Assembly (NCBI GenBank): GCA_949281375.1
Contig: CASDLT010000024.1
Location: 62,001-126,000, forward strand
Length of the DNA: 64,000 nt
From: an uncultured Nitrosomonas sp.
Lineage (GTDB): Bacteria; Pseudomonadota; Gammaproteobacteria; Burkholderiales; Nitrosomonadaceae
Direction: 5' to 3'
Position 1 is the first letter of the stretch. Each line of letters starts with the position of its first letter. The translations under genes were made by a program, and so were the position numbers. This document shows positions 8,714-18,612 of this stretch, one piece after another. The notes under the pieces are model-generated. The model was given only the letters and a program-made list of their open reading frames with translations, had not been told where the DNA came from and did not search any database.

Positions 8714-9092
8714 TATCCCCTTCTCACCGACATCATATCTGACATGCCTTCTTGCCAGACTCCTGAAAAATCCAGTTCTGCCGCGTGAATAAGTATTCTG
8801 AATCGCAGGTCAATCTACCCAGGGAGGGCTGGGAGTTTTTTATAAGTTTCACCGCGTCGGAGAAAAAACCACACTCATTCGTTCACATCATCAAGCAATC
8901 TGCAATTCTTTTTATGAAGAAGATCTCTTTACGATGATGATTATCTGCCAGAAAATATCACGGGTATAAAATAACCAAAAATACCGGGAAAACGCATCGT
9001 ATCTCTCAAAATGAATGGGACGGCAATATGCTACCTTCTCATCCACAATCTGCCATCAATGGTTAATCATTTCATTCCTGGGAGTCAGCACG
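8714..9092. other. Gene-free interval before motA
   Basis: No gene is visible between the terminator and motA. GTATAAAATAA near 8964 could be a -10 region, but no matching -35 or FliA-type (sigma28) promoter stands out. GGGAG at 9079-9083 is the motA ribosome-binding site. Confidence 0.4.
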
Positions 9093-9953
9093 ATGCTCGT
9101 TATTGTCGGTTACATTATTATTATTATTTCAGTTTTTGGTGGTTTTGCGTTAGCAGGGGGGCATATCGCTTCATTATGGCAGCCTGTCGAGCTCCTGATG
9201 ATTGGCGGTGCCGCAATTGGGGCATTTTTTGTGGGTAACTCAAGCAAAGCGCTTAAAGCAACCATGAAAGCTTTGCCGACGGTTTTTAAAGCTTCCAAAT
9301 ATACCAAGGCATTGTACATGAACGTCATGACGCTACTTTATGAAGTTCTGGGTAAAATTCGTAAGGAAGGATTAATGTCCATCGAGTCTGATGTAGATGA
9401 TCCCGCAAACAGCGCCATTTTTTCCAAGTATCCGGATATTTTGGCGGATCACCATATCACCGAATTCATTACCGATTATTTGCGGCTCATGGTGGGCGGC
9501 AATCTGAATTCGCTTGAAATCGAAAGCCTCATGGATAGTGAACTCGAAACCCACCATCAAGAAGGCGAAGTGCCGATTCATGTGATCGCGAAATTGGGGG
9601 ATGGGTTGCCTGCTTTTGGTATTGTTGCGGCGGTAATGGGGGTGGTACATACGATGGAGTCCGTTCATCTACCGCCAGCGGAGCTCGGCATTCTGATTGC
9701 AGCCGCCCTGGTCGGCACCTTCCTGGGAATTTTGCTAGCCTACGGATTCGTTGGTCCGATTGCCGGCAAGCTTGAACACAATCTTCATGAATCCAGCAAA
9801 TTGTATGAATGTATCAAAATTACCTTGTTGGCCAATTTGAATGGCTACTCACCGGTTCTCGCCGTCGAATTTGGTCGGAAAGTGTTGTTCTCCACGGAAA
9901 GACCATCATTCATGGAACTGGAAGAACACGTCAAGCAAAGTAAATCAAAATAA
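9093..9953 (+). CDS. motA: Flagellar motor stator protein MotA
   Basis: A protein of 286 residues that, with MotB, forms the proton channel of the flagellar stator in the inner membrane. The ATG at 9093 is chosen because GGGAG lies 9 bases upstream and the product then begins MLVIVGYIIIIISVFGGF, the family's first membrane helix; upstream in-frame ATG codons would add an unusual 26-residue leader. Helices are at about 5-22, 33-50, 170-190 and 203-222. The cytoplasmic loop carries GKIRKEGLMSIE, and MGVVHTME and PAELGILIAAALVGTFLGI are family hallmarks. motB follows after 37 bases, so the two form an operon. No flagellin, chemotaxis or other flagellar gene is in the window. Confidence 0.95.
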   Translation: MLVIVGYIIIIISVFGGFALAGGHIASLWQPVELLMIGGAAIGAFFVGNSSKALKATMKALPTVFKASKYTKALYMNVMTLLYEVLGKIRKEGLMSIESDVDDPANSAIFSKYPDILADHHITEFITDYLRLMVGGNLNSLEIESLMDSELETHHQEGEVPIHVIAKLGDGLPAFGIVAAVMGVVHTMESVHLPPAELGILIAAALVGTFLGILLAYGFVGPIAGKLEHNLHESSKLYECIKITLLANLNGYSPVLAVEFGRKVLFSTERPSFMELEEHVKQSKSK

Positions 9954-9990
9954 TCAATGCAACCGTTCAATCTAATGTGTGAGGTCAGAC

Positions 9991-10911
9991 ATGGCTGATG
10001 ATCTTTCTCAGCGCCCTATAGTTATCAAGCGGATCAAAAAAGTAGCCGGAGGGCACCATGGTGGTGCATGGAAGATCGCCTATGCTGACTTCGTGACTGC
10101 CATGATGGCGTTCTTTTTGCTCATGTGGCTGCTTGGGTCAACAACCAAGGCCCAGCTGAAGGGGATCTCCGAATATTTCAAAACGCCATTGAAAGTAGCC
10201 TTGTCAGGCGGGTCCGGAAGCGGAGATGCTACCAGCATTATCAAAGGTGGCGGTACGGATATCTCACGTCAAGACGGACAGGAAAAAAAGGCAGATATCG
10301 AAGAACTCAAGATTGACGACAAAACCAAGCAAATTTTAAGAGAACGCGCCGAGCGAATTAAACTGGAAGGATTGAAGAAGAAAATCGAGCAAGCAATCGA
10401 GGCAAATCCGTCATTAAAAAAATTTGAAAACCAATTATTACTGGATATCACTACCGAAGGATTGAGAATTCAAGTCGTCGATGAGCAGAATCGACCGATG
10501 TTTGCATTGGGGAAAGCTGAACTGCAATCGTATACGAAAACCATCCTGCGCGAAATCGGCAAAATGCTCAATGACGTGAGCAATAAAATCAGCCTCTCCG
10601 GACACACCGATGCCAAGCCGTTTCCCTCTGGAGACAAGGGATTCAGCAACTGGGAACTCTCCGCTGACCGCGCCAATGCTTCGCGCCGCGAACTCGTCGC
10701 TGGCGGCATGGATACCGACAAGGTGCTGAAGGTCGTCGGCTTATCCTCGGCAGTGTTATTCGACAAGGTCGATCCGCTGAATCCCATCAATCGCCGGATC
10801 AGTATCGTGGTTCTGAATGAAAAAGCAGAAAAGGCCGTGACCATGGATCATCCATCGGTCGATTTTGATGTGCAGGACGAACCCGACAAGGCATTATTGC
10901 AAACACCTTGA
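9991..10911 (+). CDS. motB: Flagellar motor stator protein MotB
   Basis: A protein of 306 residues from the ATG at 9991, which has GAGG 6 bases before it; a GTG at 9979 is in frame but has no better site. After a basic start (VIKRIKKV) comes the plug and single membrane helix GAWKIAYADFVTAMMAFFLL, with the essential proton-carrying Asp at residue 33. The periplasmic half holds the OmpA-like peptidoglycan-binding domain (LSGHTDAKPF, then NWELSADRANASRREL, then PLNPINRRISIVV). It anchors the stator to the cell wall. It follows motA by 37 bases. The length is usual. A methyltransferase gene follows 37 bases after its stop and may be cotranscribed. Confidence 0.95.
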   Translation: MADDLSQRPIVIKRIKKVAGGHHGGAWKIAYADFVTAMMAFFLLMWLLGSTTKAQLKGISEYFKTPLKVALSGGSGSGDATSIIKGGGTDISRQDGQEKKADIEELKIDDKTKQILRERAERIKLEGLKKKIEQAIEANPSLKKFENQLLLDITTEGLRIQVVDEQNRPMFALGKAELQSYTKTILREIGKMLNDVSNKISLSGHTDAKPFPSGDKGFSNWELSADRANASRRELVAGGMDTDKVLKVVGLSSAVLFDKVDPLNPINRRISIVVLNEKAEKAVTMDHPSVDFDVQDEPDKALLQTP

Positions 10912-10948
10912 CCTATTGGCCCCTAAGTGATCGTTCGGAGTAATTGAT

Positions 10949-11713
10949 ATGCTGCGATTCAAAAATCCAGCGCTGATTGCGCTATTGATTCAAATTGCTT
11001 CCACGCTCATGGTGCTGGCGTTCATCAGTTCTCAGTCATTCCTGGCATTCAGCCTGTTTGAATGGGGAGTTCTGCAAGGAATCTTGGCAAGTATTTTCAG
11101 TTTTGCGGCACGCATGCCTTATTGGTGGGCGGCCATTCACTTGCTATTCCTACCACTTTCCATCGCAACGCTCGCGCTCGACATCTCCCCGCTTTGGTTC
11201 CTGATAATTTTTATGGGGTTATGGCTGATCTATGGGAAAACATATAAAACGCAGGTGCCGCTTTATCTATCAAGTAAACACGTTCCAAGCGCGTTAGCCT
11301 CATCACTTCCAACGAACCGGGACTTTTCCTTCATCGATTTGGGAAGCGGTTGTGGCGGCTTATTGAAAAATTTAGCTGGCATTCACAAAAATGGTCGTTT
11401 CTACGGTATCGAGTCGGCTCCCGCGCCCTTCCTGATCAGCAAACTACGCAATATGTGGTCGGTTTCCGATTACAAGATCGTCTGGGGAGATTTTTGGCAA
11501 CATGACTTCTCGAAATATGATGTTGTCTACGCCTACCTGTCACCCGTACCGATGGAATCGCTGTGGCAAAAAGCCTGCCGGGAAATGCGTCCTGGCAGTT
11601 TACTTATCAGCAATACGTTCGTTATTCCAGGTATTACGCCCTATAAAAGCATTCCATTGAATGACTTCTCAAACTCTACCCTGTATCTGTGGAAGATTGG
11701 AAACGGAGATTAA
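10949..11713 (+). CDS. Membrane-anchored class I SAM methyltransferase
   Basis: A protein of 254 residues. The first 100 residues contain three or four hydrophobic helices (about 8-29, 34-52, 58-77, 82-96). The remainder is a Rossmann-type methyltransferase domain with motif I FIDLGSGCGGLL at 128-139, the acidic residue after strand 2 in GIESAPAPFL (153-162), and WGDFWQHDFSKYDVVYAYLSP as motif II region. It probably transfers a methyl group from S-adenosylmethionine at the cytoplasmic face of the membrane. The substrate is unknown; a link with the motor genes upstream is not implied by the family. GGAGTAATTGAT precedes the ATG. It converges on cysS, only 4 bases separating the two stops. Confidence 0.75.
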   Translation: MLRFKNPALIALLIQIASTLMVLAFISSQSFLAFSLFEWGVLQGILASIFSFAARMPYWWAAIHLLFLPLSIATLALDISPLWFLIIFMGLWLIYGKTYKTQVPLYLSSKHVPSALASSLPTNRDFSFIDLGSGCGGLLKNLAGIHKNGRFYGIESAPAPFLISKLRNMWSVSDYKIVWGDFWQHDFSKYDVVYAYLSPVPMESLWQKACREMRPGSLLISNTFVIPGITPYKSIPLNDFSNSTLYLWKIGNGD

Positions 11714-11717
11714 GTAA

Positions 11718-13103
11718 TTATTGCCTTCGCCAGACAGTTCCCTGAGGGCCATCTTCGAGAATAATTCCTTGCTGCAGAAAATTTTTGCGAATCGCATCGG
11801 CGTCAGCATACCGACCTTCTTTGCGCGCAGTAATTCGCTGCTGAATCAATCGCTCGATTTCATCACTCGTCCATTGAGTAGATCCATTGACATCAGATAG
11901 CGTTTGCAAATAACTCAAGGGATCCTGCTGGAGCAAACCTAACAACCCTCCGAGCGCTCTCAACAAGTTCGCATTTTCCGTCGAACCCGATTTATTCACG
12001 TCACTGGCGAGCTCGAACAGTACTGCAATGGCTTCCGGGGTATTGAAATCATCGTTCATGGCAGCTTGGAATTTTTGCGCATAAACATTATGCCAATTGA
12101 TAGGAGCATTACCATTGAGCGCATTGGCATCTTTGAGGGCAATATACAGCCGATCGAGAGCCAGCTTGGTATCCTTGAGGTGCTGATCCGAATAATTTAA
12201 CGGACTGCGGTAATGCGCTCGCAAAATAAAGAAACGCACCACTTCTGGCTGATAATGTTTGAGTATTTCTCGTACGGTAAAAAAATTGCCCAACGACTTC
12301 GACATCTTTTCATTATCCACGCGCACAAAACCATTGTGCATCCAATAATTTACGAATGGATGGTCATGTGCTCCCTCGCTTTGCGCGATTTCATTTTCAT
12401 GATGAGGAAACTGCAGATCTTGTCCGCCACCATGAATATCAAATTGAATGCCAAGTAATTGCTCGCTCATGGCAGAGCACTCGATGTGCCAGCCGGGACG
12501 TCCCTTTCCCCAGGGCGAATCCCATGACGGTTCCCCCGGCTTGGCCGCTTTCCAGAGCACGAAGTCAAGCGGATCCTTTTTATTGACATCAATCACTACA
12601 CGCTCTCCGGCACGCAAATCTTCCAGTGATTTGCCTGAAAGTTTTCCATAGCGGGGAAAATCCCGGACAGAGTAGTACACATCACCATTTTTGGCCGGAT
12701 ATGCGAGCTTCTTTTCAACTAACGTTTTAATCATGCTGATCATATTGATCACATACTCGGTTGCGCGAGGTTCATTGGTTGGTTGTGTTACACCCAGCGC
12801 TTTGGAGTCCTCATTCATCGCCTCGATAAATCGATTCGTCAAGTCTTCAATGGATTCCTTGTTCTCTTGCGCACGTTTTATGATTTTGTCGTCGATATCG
12901 GTAACATTTCGTACATAACGAACTGCATAGCCATTTGCATTGAACCACCGAACAACGGTATCAAAAACGACCAGAACTCTCGCATGTCCTAAATGGCAGT
13001 AATCATAAACCGTCATGCCGCAGACATAAATTTTTACTTCACCAGTTACTAACGGGACGAAATCTTGTTTTTCTCGAGCGATTGAGTTATAAATTTTAAG
13101 CAT
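11718..13103 (-). CDS. cysS: Cysteinyl-tRNA synthetase
   Basis: A class I aminoacyl-tRNA synthetase of 461 residues that charges tRNA-Cys in the cytoplasm. The HIGH-type motif HLGH is at 37-40 and KMSKS at 266-270. The zinc site that selects cysteine is complete: Cys28, Cys209, His234 and Glu238 (in YVCGMT, HIECSAM and [12 protein letters not shown]). The anticodon-binding DALR-type domain and the small end domain ([19 protein letters not shown]) follow. Length and order are normal. It is divergent from the cyclophilin pair and converges tightly on the methyltransferase gene. A tRNA-Cys gene lies elsewhere in the window, at 33.6 kb. Confidence 0.97.
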   Translation of the reverse strand: MLKIYNSIAREKQDFVPLVTGEVKIYVCGMTVYDYCHLGHARVLVVFDTVVRWFNANGYAVRYVRNVTDIDDKIIKRAQENKESIEDLTNRFIEAMNEDSKALGVTQPTNEPRATEYVINMISMIKTLVEKKLAYPAKNGDVYYSVRDFPRYGKLSGKSLEDLRAGERVVIDVNKKDPLDFVLWKAAKPGEPSWDSPWGKGRPGWHIECSAMSEQLLGIQFDIHGGGQDLQFPHHENEIAQSEGAHDHPFVNYWMHNGFVRVDNEKMSKSLGNFFTVREILKHYQPEVVRFFILRAHYRSPLNYSDQHLKDTKLALDRLYIALKDANALNGNAPINWHNVYAQKFQAAMNDDFNTPEAIAVLFELASDVNKSGSTENANLLRALGGLLGLLQQDPLSYLQTLSDVNGSTQWTSDEIERLIQQRITARKEGRYADADAIRKNFLQQGIILEDGPQGTVWRRQ

Positions 13104-13284
13104 AACCAGGAAGATGATCAGATAACATTGTGGAACTACTTAACTTCTTGATAGAATCCTGAAGTTTTCCCAGCTTGGGGTTGGATTTTTACCGTGCACA
13201 TAGTGCGAGCGAGTATACCATATCGCCGTCACCGAACCCTTCAGCTTTTATCATGCCGTACCGTCAACAGGACTAAAAAATTAA

Positions 13285-13863
13285 ATGCAATTCTGCCGTT
13301 TTTTTATCTTTTTAATTTTATTTTTCTCGGCTTTGAATGTAGTCGCCGAAACCATTCAAGTCGAGATGAAAACCAATATGGGAAACGTAGTTCTGGAACT
13401 CTATCCTGACAAAGCGCCGAAGACTGTCGAAAATTTTATGCGCTATGTAGAAGACGGGTTTTATACGAATACGGTTTTTCATCGCGTCATTCCCAACTTC
13501 ATGATCCAGGGCGGTGGTTTCGACACTACATTGAAACAAAAACCGACCCGTTCACCTATTCAAAACGAAGCCTCGAACGATCTGAAAAATGAGATTGGCA
13601 CGATCGCGATGGCGCGGACATCTGACCCTCACTCCGCTACGGCTCAATTCTTCATCAATGTCGCGAATAATGCATTTTTAAACTATAAAGCGCCTACTCA
13701 GAGCGGATATGGCTATACCGTTTTTGGCAAAGTCATCAGCGGCATTGATGTCATCCAAAAAATAACGTCTCTTCCCACAGGGTCGGCTGGTCCTTTCGCG
13801 ACCGATGTCCCCAAAAGTCCTGTGATCATTGAAAACATGATCAAGCTGGCGGATCACCCCTAA
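13285..13863 (+). CDS. ppiA: Periplasmic cyclophilin-type peptidyl-prolyl isomerase
   Basis: A protein of 192 residues with a signal peptide (about 22 residues, ending NVVAE) and a compact bacterial cyclophilin domain: [30 protein letters not shown] with the catalytic Arg, [21 protein letters not shown], and YTVFGKV. It speeds cis-trans isomerisation at proline, here in the periplasm. The cytoplasmic paralogue follows after 34 bases, and the two share most of these blocks, so the pair probably arose by duplication with loss or gain of the export signal. The ATG at 13285 is the only start that keeps the signal peptide. Confidence 0.93.
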   Translation: MQFCRFFIFLILFFSALNVVAETIQVEMKTNMGNVVLELYPDKAPKTVENFMRYVEDGFYTNTVFHRVIPNFMIQGGGFDTTLKQKPTRSPIQNEASNDLKNEIGTIAMARTSDPHSATAQFFINVANNAFLNYKAPTQSGYGYTVFGKVISGIDVIQKITSLPTGSAGPFATDVPKSPVIIENMIKLADHP

Positions 13864-13897
13864 ATTCTAAAAATTCCAAATCATCACAAGGATAAAT

Positions 13898-14389
13898 ATG
13901 GTTAGATTACAAACCAACTATGGTGTTATCACGCTTGAGCTCGATAGTGTGAAAGCACCCGAAACAGTGAACAACTTTCTCAATTATGTCAGTAGCGGGT
14001 TTTATGATAATACGTTATTCCATCGGGTCATTGACGACTTCATGATTCAAGGTGGTGGATTCGAGCCTGGAATGAAACAGAAAAAAACGCAGGCCCCAAT
14101 TCAGAATGAGGCTGCGAATGGACTGAAGAACGAAGCCTATACCATTGCCATGGCTCGCACTGCCGATGTGCATTCGGCAACAGCCCAGTTTTTCATCAAT
14201 GTAACCAGCAATGGTTTCTTGAATTACAAGTCATCCACACCGCAAGGTTATGGTTACTGTGTTTTCGGTAAGGTAATCGAAGGTCAGGATGTCGTTGATA
14301 AGATCAAGAAAGTTAAAACAGGAGATCATGCCGGTCATCAGAATGTTCCTATTGAAGACGTGATCATTCAAAAGGCTGAAGTGATCTAA
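13898..14389 (+). CDS. ppiB: Cytoplasmic cyclophilin-type peptidyl-prolyl isomerase
   Basis: A protein of 163 residues with no signal peptide. It carries the full cyclophilin core: [37 protein letters not shown] and [15 protein letters not shown]. It catalyses prolyl isomerisation in the cytoplasm. An AAGGA lies 9 bases before the ATG. It is the second gene of a two-gene operon with the exported form. The stop at 14389 is 26 bases from the stop of the convergent metZ gene. Confidence 0.94.
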   Translation: MVRLQTNYGVITLELDSVKAPETVNNFLNYVSSGFYDNTLFHRVIDDFMIQGGGFEPGMKQKKTQAPIQNEAANGLKNEAYTIAMARTADVHSATAQFFINVTSNGFLNYKSSTPQGYGYCVFGKVIEGQDVVDKIKKVKTGDHAGHQNVPIEDVIIQKAEVI

Positions 14390-14415
14390 TTCTGCTTACG
14401 GCTGCTCAAACAGGT

Positions 14416-15591
14416 TTAAGACCATCCACGCGCCAAGTCGTTTTGCAGATCCTGCACCGCTTCCAACCCAACCGCAATCCGCAGTAATCCATCGGTGATC
14501 CCAGCCGCATCGCGAGCTTTCTGGCTGATACGCGCATGGGTTGTGGTGGCGGGATGGGTCAACGTGCTTTTTGCGTCACCCAAATTCGCAGTGATCGAAA
14601 TCAAGCGCGTCGAATCAATGACGCGCCACGCTGCATCTTTTCCTCCCTTGACTTCGAAGGTCACAATGCCTCCTCCGGATTGCTGTTGGCGCTTCGCCAA
14701 CTCATGCTGAGGGTGAGACGCCAAGCCAGGATAAAAAACTCGTGCCACGTTAGCTTGCGATTCAAGCCACTGAGCCATTTGCAAGGCATTCTGCGCATGA
14801 GTTTCCATACGAACTTTGAGTGTTTCCAATCCCTTCAGGATCACCCAGGCATTGAATGCGCTCAATGTAGGCCCTGCAGTGCGCAAAAAACCATAAATAC
14901 CACCTTCCATCAATAAGTCCCGATGACCCAGCACGGCACCGCCCAATACTCTGCCCTGCCCGTCCAAGTATTTGGTGGCGGAATGTATCACGATATCGGC
15001 GCCGAGCTCGAGTGGTTTCTGCAGAATAGGTGTGCAAAAACAATTATCAACTACCAGCCAGCAATTGGATTTTTTGGCAATACGCGCCAATTCTGTAATG
15101 TCGGAAATCTCCGTGAGCGGATTGGACGGGGTCTCCAAAAAGAAAAGCTTAGTATTGGGTTTTACAGCAGCTTCCCACGCACCTGCATCCGTAGCCGATA
15201 CAAATGTGGTATCAATATTGAATTTCTTCAATATATTGTTAAACAAGTTGACTGTTGCGCCGAAAAGACTGCGCGACGCCACAATATGATCGCCCGCTGA
15301 TAGCAATCCCATCACGCAGGCCAAGATTGCCGACATGCCAGAAGACGTGGCAATGCAAGTTTCGGCGTTTTCGAGTACTGCCAAGCGCTCTTCAAAAGCA
15401 GTTACTGTTGGATTTGTGAAGCGGGAATAAATATTCCCCGGTTCATTTCCGGCAAAACGTGCAGCAGCTTGGGCAGCACTATCGAAAACAAAACTTGACG
15501 TCAGATACATCGCTTCAGAATGCTCGTTGAATTGACTTCGATGAATACCGGTATGAAGTGCGAGTGTTTCTGGTCGCAAATGATCAGACAT
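14416..15591 (-). CDS. metZ: O-succinylhomoserine sulfhydrylase
   Basis: A PLP enzyme of 391 residues of the Cys/Met metabolism family. It converts O-succinylhomoserine and sulfide to homocysteine in methionine synthesis. The PLP lysine is Lys207 in HSATKYLDGQG, the phosphate-binding ATSSGMSAIL is at 81-90, and YSRFTNPTV at 55-63 is the usual tetramer-contact region. The start MSDHLRPETLALHTG and the whole wording fit MetZ better than MetB or MetC; paralogues in this family are hard to separate by eye. It is the last gene of the minus-strand block, 116 bases after purF, a pairing widely seen in proteobacteria. Confidence 0.9.
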   Translation of the reverse strand: MSDHLRPETLALHTGIHRSQFNEHSEAMYLTSSFVFDSAAQAAARFAGNEPGNIYSRFTNPTVTAFEERLAVLENAETCIATSSGMSAILACVMGLLSAGDHIVASRSLFGATVNLFNNILKKFNIDTTFVSATDAGAWEAAVKPNTKLFFLETPSNPLTEISDITELARIAKKSNCWLVVDNCFCTPILQKPLELGADIVIHSATKYLDGQGRVLGGAVLGHRDLLMEGGIYGFLRTAGPTLSAFNAWVILKGLETLKVRMETHAQNALQMAQWLESQANVARVFYPGLASHPQHELAKRQQQSGGGIVTFEVKGGKDAAWRVIDSTRLISITANLGDAKSTLTHPATTTHARISQKARDAAGITDGLLRIAVGLEAVQDLQNDLARGWS

Positions 15592-15707
15592 GATTATATA
15601 ACCTCTTGTAATAAATGGTGAGATCGTTCTGACTAAAAAAGACGTTGATGCTCAGGCTTAATTTTCGACATAATGAACCCCGCGTCGGCTCCTGAATGCG
15701 CCGCAGA

Positions 15708-17222
15708 TTAAACGACCAAGCTTAAATCGAGCTGTGTATTTGACCGAGCGCGTGACAAAGGAGAATTGGTTAAGCGCTGCTGCTCAATCATGTGTAAATA
15801 TTCCGATGTGACATCACCGGTGATATACAGGCCATCAAAACAGGAGGTCTCAAATTCCTTGATGCTCGGTGATAGTTTCGAAACCGCCTGTTTGAGTGAC
15901 TCCAGATCCTGAAATATCAGTTCGTCAGCACCGATTTCGCGGCAAATCTCTTCGCTGTCGCGGTCAGTGGCAATTAATTCCTGTCTGGTCGGCATATCTA
16001 TGCCATACACATTCGGATACCGGACGGGCGGCGCTGCCGAAGCAAAATAAATTTTGTTGGCTCCCGCCTCGCGGGCCATTTGAACAATTTCCCGACTCGT
16101 AGTGCCACGCACGATCGAATCGTCGACAAGCATTACATTCTTGCCACGAAATTCAATGCTCATTGCATTTAATTTTTGCCGTACCGATTTACGGCGTTGC
16201 TGTTGCCCCGGCATAATAAAAGTGCGACCAACATAGCGATTCTTCACGAATCCTTCCCGGAAATTAACACCTAATTGATTAGCTAATTGCAGCGCACTCG
16301 GACGGCTTGAATCCGGTATCGGAATCACCACATCGATATCGAGATGACGCATCGATGTCTTGATTTTTTCAGCAAGATACTCCCCCATGTTCAATCTCGT
16401 CTCATACACGGAAATACCATCGATAACCGAATCAGGGCGGGCTAAATAGACATATTCAAAAATACACGGATTTAACGAATGATTAGGAGCGCATTGTTTA
16501 TTGAACAAGTTTCCGGCTTCATCAATAAAAATCGCTTCTCCGGGCTTTACATCACGAATCAGCTTGAATCCCAGTGTATCCAACGCAACGCTTTCTGATG
16601 CAACCAGGTACTCATTGCCCAGCTCATTTTCAATGACGCCGAAGACTAGCGGCCGTATACCATACGGATCACGAAATGCCAGCAGGCCATAACCGGCAAT
16701 CAACGCGATCGCAGCATAAGCACCTTTGCATCGTTTATGGACTCCCGACACGGCCGCAAATATGGCGTCCGGATCCAGTTGATAATTTTGTGTACTAGCC
16801 TGCAATTCATGAGCCAACACATTCAATAACACTTCCGAGTCTGAGTTGGTATTGACATGCCTCAAATCTGCTTTAAACAGTTCCTCACTAAGCTGTGAGG
16901 CATTCGTCAAATTGCCATTGTGACCCAACACAATGCCGAATGGAGAATTCACATAAAAAGGCTGTGCTTCAGCGGGAGAGCTTGCCGATCCGGCCGTGGG
17001 ATAGCGAACATGACCGATTCCCATGTTACCGGCAAGTGCCCGCATGTCTCGGGTTCGAAATACATCACGCACCAAACCACATCCTTTGTGCATATGAAAC
17101 GTATTGCCCTGCGCTGTTACAATACCACTCGCATCCTGCCCACGGTGTTGCAACATTAAAAGCCCGTCATATAACAACTGATTGGCCGGAGATTGTGCAA
17201 CGATGCCGAGAATTCCACACAT
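15708..17222 (-). CDS. purF: Amidophosphoribosyltransferase
   Basis: A protein of 504 residues that catalyses the first step of purine synthesis: glutamine plus PRPP to 5-phosphoribosylamine. The start MCGILGIV puts the catalytic Cys at residue 2, exposed after Met removal. The glutaminase half shows [10 protein letters not shown] and LGHNGNLTN. The C-terminal half has the PRPP-binding motif [17 protein letters not shown] near 360-377 and [14 protein letters not shown]. No propeptide is present and I do not see the cysteines of the iron-sulfur type, so this is the E. coli-like form. It follows cvpA by 88 bases, the classic cvpA-purF pairing. Confidence 0.96.
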   Translation of the reverse strand: MCGILGIVAQSPANQLLYDGLLMLQHRGQDASGIVTAQGNTFHMHKGCGLVRDVFRTRDMRALAGNMGIGHVRYPTAGSASSPAEAQPFYVNSPFGIVLGHNGNLTNASQLSEELFKADLRHVNTNSDSEVLLNVLAHELQASTQNYQLDPDAIFAAVSGVHKRCKGAYAAIALIAGYGLLAFRDPYGIRPLVFGVIENELGNEYLVASESVALDTLGFKLIRDVKPGEAIFIDEAGNLFNKQCAPNHSLNPCIFEYVYLARPDSVIDGISVYETRLNMGEYLAEKIKTSMRHLDIDVVIPIPDSSRPSALQLANQLGVNFREGFVKNRYVGRTFIMPGQQQRRKSVRQKLNAMSIEFRGKNVMLVDDSIVRGTTSREIVQMAREAGANKIYFASAAPPVRYPNVYGIDMPTRQELIATDRDSEEICREIGADELIFQDLESLKQAVSKLSPSIKEFETSCFDGLYITGDVTSEYLHMIEQQRLTNSPLSRARSNTQLDLSLVV

Positions 17223-17310
17223 AGAAAAACCCCGTAAGTTTTACTCTTGATTAGTTAAATGACCGCTTTATCAGAGAAGATTATTCACGCCCATCCCCTC
17301 ACTTGGGAAT

Positions 17311-17826
17311 TTAAGGATAAGAAGAGCCTTCTTTTCTTTCATAACTAATCCGTTTTGATAAATCATCTGGAAGCCAGGGCAACACCTGAGCAGCAACTGC
17401 TTCCAATGGACGGCTTAATGCAGCCTGTCGCCAAAAAACCTGGTTAGGAAGAGTAGTCAATCCTGCAATCAGAACTATCAGCGTAACGATGATCAATGCT
17501 CTTAAAAAACCGAAAACCGAACCCAACAATCTGTCCACGAAACCCAAACCAATGCCTTTTATCAGCGTAGTCAGGAGCATAGTTAAAAGCGCCGTCATCA
17601 ATAACACTGATAAAAACGCCAACACGAAGGCGATCGATATTCTCAGCGTCTCACCCGTAATTTCAGCCGGAATGAATGGTTCGAAATACGATGCATATGC
17701 ACCTGCAATAATGAATGCAATGACCCAGCCCGCTATGGACAGCGTTTCCCGAACTAATCCTCTGAGGATACTCAAGGCAATGGATACCAGGAAAATTCCA
17801 CAAACGATATAATCAAAAACAGTCAT
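17311..17826 (-). CDS. cvpA: CvpA-family inner membrane protein
   Basis: A protein of 171 residues with four hydrophobic helices (about 4-22, 28-47, 62-90, 103-124) and the family's opening VFDYIVCGIFLVSIALSILRGLVRE, which is cited here in parts: FDYIVCGI and RGLVRETLSIAGW. CvpA was named for colicin V production in E. coli; in general it is linked to envelope stress resistance, and its biochemical role is unsettled. It lies directly upstream of purF on the same strand and downstream of the SPOR-domain gene, as in many proteobacteria. No strong ribosome-binding site is seen before the ATG. Confidence 0.9.
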   Translation of the reverse strand: MTVFDYIVCGIFLVSIALSILRGLVRETLSIAGWVIAFIIAGAYASYFEPFIPAEITGETLRISIAFVLAFLSVLLMTALLTMLLTTLIKGIGLGFVDRLLGSVFGFLRALIIVTLIVLIAGLTTLPNQVFWRQAALSRPLEAVAAQVLPWLPDDLSKRISYERKEGSSYP

Positions 17827-17910
17827 CTATAAATTGCCACGCCCTTTTCACAACGGAAAGATTCGTTCATCTTTCTCTTAAAATAAAAATCAATCCTTTA
17901 GCTTTAATAT

Positions 17911-18603
17911 CTACTTGGAAGCAATCACGCCATCAAACCCAAGTTTCTTCAATTTCTTCAATTCAGTCTCGGCATCAGTGCGATTTGCAAAGGAACCAAC
18001 CCTTACGCGAGTGACACCGATACTGCCCGTTTTGAGCACTTCTGTATAAGCCTTGAATCCTTGTGAGATGAGATTATCGACATGTTGTTTGGCTTTTGAT
18101 TGATCAGAAAATGCGCCCAGTTGGATCACGAATCCCTTTGCAGAATCGCTGGCAGCAGAAAGAGTATGCGGTGCGTCCGATGCACTGACCTGTGCTGTAA
18201 CAGATTTCGTTTCACTGAGAGGCTTATTTTCGATTTTAGGTTTGACGCCAGGAATGGGAATTCGTTTACGACCATTCAGCCATTCAGCAATTTCATCCCC
18301 ATCCTGTTGATCTACCTTCGAAGAATCATCATCACCATCAGGTAATAATCCTGTTTTACCAGATAGTTCTAGTCTATCCTGATCGTCCATAGTGGGAGGG
18401 CGCGATGTATCAAACTCTTTACCGGATGGAGGTAAATTGATGGCGATTTCGTACGGCTCATTCTCTATTTTAGGATCATCAAAAATCAAGGGTAGAACAA
18501 TGATGGAGAAAATGACGAGAACAATTGCACCTACTAAACGCCTTCTCGCACGTTTTCTCAGTAAAAGCTCTTCTTCGCTGATATTTTTAGTCATTTGAAG
18601 CAT
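17911..18603 (-). CDS. dedD: SPOR-domain cell division-type membrane protein (DedD-like)
   Basis: A protein of 230 residues: a short basic cytoplasmic start (LLLRKRARRRL), one membrane helix at about 28-45, a long acidic, low-complexity periplasmic linker, and a C-terminal SPOR domain (about 150-228; FVIQLGAFSDQSKAKQHV, VTRVRVGSFANRTDAE). SPOR domains bind peptidoglycan denuded of stem peptides at the division septum. The place between folC and cvpA is where dedD sits in other proteobacteria. ATG codons at 18603 and 18594 are both possible; neither has a strong ribosome-binding site. The gene begins 9 bases after the folC stop, suggesting coupled translation. Confidence 0.88.
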   Translation of the reverse strand: MLQMTKNISEEELLLRKRARRRLVGAIVLVIFSIIVLPLIFDDPKIENEPYEIAINLPPSGKEFDTSRPPTMDDQDRLELSGKTGLLPDGDDDSSKVDQQDGDEIAEWLNGRKRIPIPGVKPKIENKPLSETKSVTAQVSASDAPHTLSAASDSAKGFVIQLGAFSDQSKAKQHVDNLISQGFKAYTEVLKTGSIGVTRVRVGSFANRTDAETELKKLKKLGFDGVIASK

Positions 18604-18612
18604 CCGAGATTG

